Of a stretch of 5,098 nt of DNA, positions 5,048 to 5,098 are shown one piece after another. Source of the stretch: Chloroflexota bacterium (lineage in GTDB: Bacteria > Chloroflexota > Limnocylindria > Limnocylindrales > CSP1-4); contig PMIQ01000162.1 of the NCBI GenBank assembly GCA_003157175.1, positions 1,284 to 6,381 of the forward strand. Reading direction: 5' to 3'. Within the stretch, counting starts at the first letter, position 1. Every line of letters begins with the position of its first letter. The translations under genes and the position numbers were made by a program. The notes beneath the pieces were generated by a model. That model made no database searches, was not told where the DNA came from, and saw only the letters and a program-made list of their open reading frames with translations.

Positions 5048-5075
5048 ACAGTATCGCGCCGGTTGCCCGAGGCAA
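5048..5075 (-). promoter_or_regulatory. Putative promoter of the Rrf2 gene
   Basis: On the minus strand TTGCCT (5075-5070) and TACTGT (5053-5048) are separated by 16 bp. The -35 matches TTGACA at four of six positions, and the -10 fits TANNNT. The -10 ends 6 nt before the ATG at 5041, consistent with a leaderless transcript. Inferred from sequence only. Confidence 0.5.
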
Positions 5076-5077
5076 CC
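5061..5077. promoter_or_regulatory. Perfect 7-3-7 palindrome, likely operator of the Rrf2 gene
   Basis: GGTTGCC and GGCAACC are exact inverted repeats separated by CGA. The site covers the putative -35 hexamer of the Rrf2 gene, an ideal position for repression by the dimeric regulator itself. Autoregulation is common in Rrf2 proteins, but this sequence does not match an Rrf2 box that I know. Another regulator, or a divergent gene beyond the window, could use it. Confidence 0.5.
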
Positions 5078-5098
5078 CCCTGCCGTTGGTCCCGCCAT

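Noticed and set aside
5042..5098. Upstream start of the Rrf2 gene at ATG 5098
   Set aside because: The extra 19 residues precede the typical Rrf2 N-terminus and would be encoded by the promoter and palindrome.
1..5098. CRISPR arrays, insertion sequences, tRNA/rRNA genes or phage genes
   Set aside because: No direct-repeat arrays, transposase motifs, terminal inverted repeats or structured RNA gene signatures were seen.

Overview
The window is a dense, high-GC stretch of a bacterial chromosome with strong G/C preference at third codon positions. It has no mobile elements, CRISPR arrays, tRNA or rRNA. Lineage is inferred. A long LigB-like ATP-dependent DNA ligase, an Rrf2 regulator, an uncharacterised beta-rich protein and starts that look leaderless with TANNNT -10 boxes fit a high-GC lineage such as Chloroflexota or Actinomycetota. 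The sequence alone does not decide between them.

Layout, left to right. (1) The N-terminal part of a class V PLP aminotransferase (cysteine-desulfurase-like) on the minus strand runs off the left edge. (2) A short divergent promoter region with a symmetric -10 element follows. (3) A two-domain rhodanese-like protein lies on the plus strand and has Asp where the catalytic Cys should be. (4) A G-rich, hairpin-containing gap separates it from the next, convergent gene. (5) A 188-residue protein of unknown function on the minus strand appears to be an internal duplication. (6) A full-length 578-residue ATP-dependent DNA ligase lies upstream of it on the same strand, 121 nt away. (7) A second divergent region holds another symmetric -10 element, GGTATACC. 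(8) On the plus strand, a possible 34-codon leader ORF overlaps a RimJ/RimL-type GNAT acetyltransferase by ATGA. (9) A short convergent gap contains a hairpin. (10) An Rrf2-family regulator with three cysteines lies on the minus strand, with a perfect 7-3-7 palindrome over its putative -35 region.

The aminotransferase and rhodanese share a divergent promoter and could both belong to sulfur handling, although the rhodanese looks catalytically altered. The ligase is a repair or replication accessory enzyme. No Ku, LigD-type polymerase or nuclease is present to place it in a pathway. The Rrf2 protein probably senses Fe-S status, redox state or NO and represses its own gene; its other targets are not visible.

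The most interesting signals are regulatory. Nearly every start lacks a Shine-Dalgarno and instead has a TANNNT hexamer 6-8 nt before the start codon, and both divergent gene pairs share a palindromic -10. I see no clear evidence of an undescribed multi-gene system.
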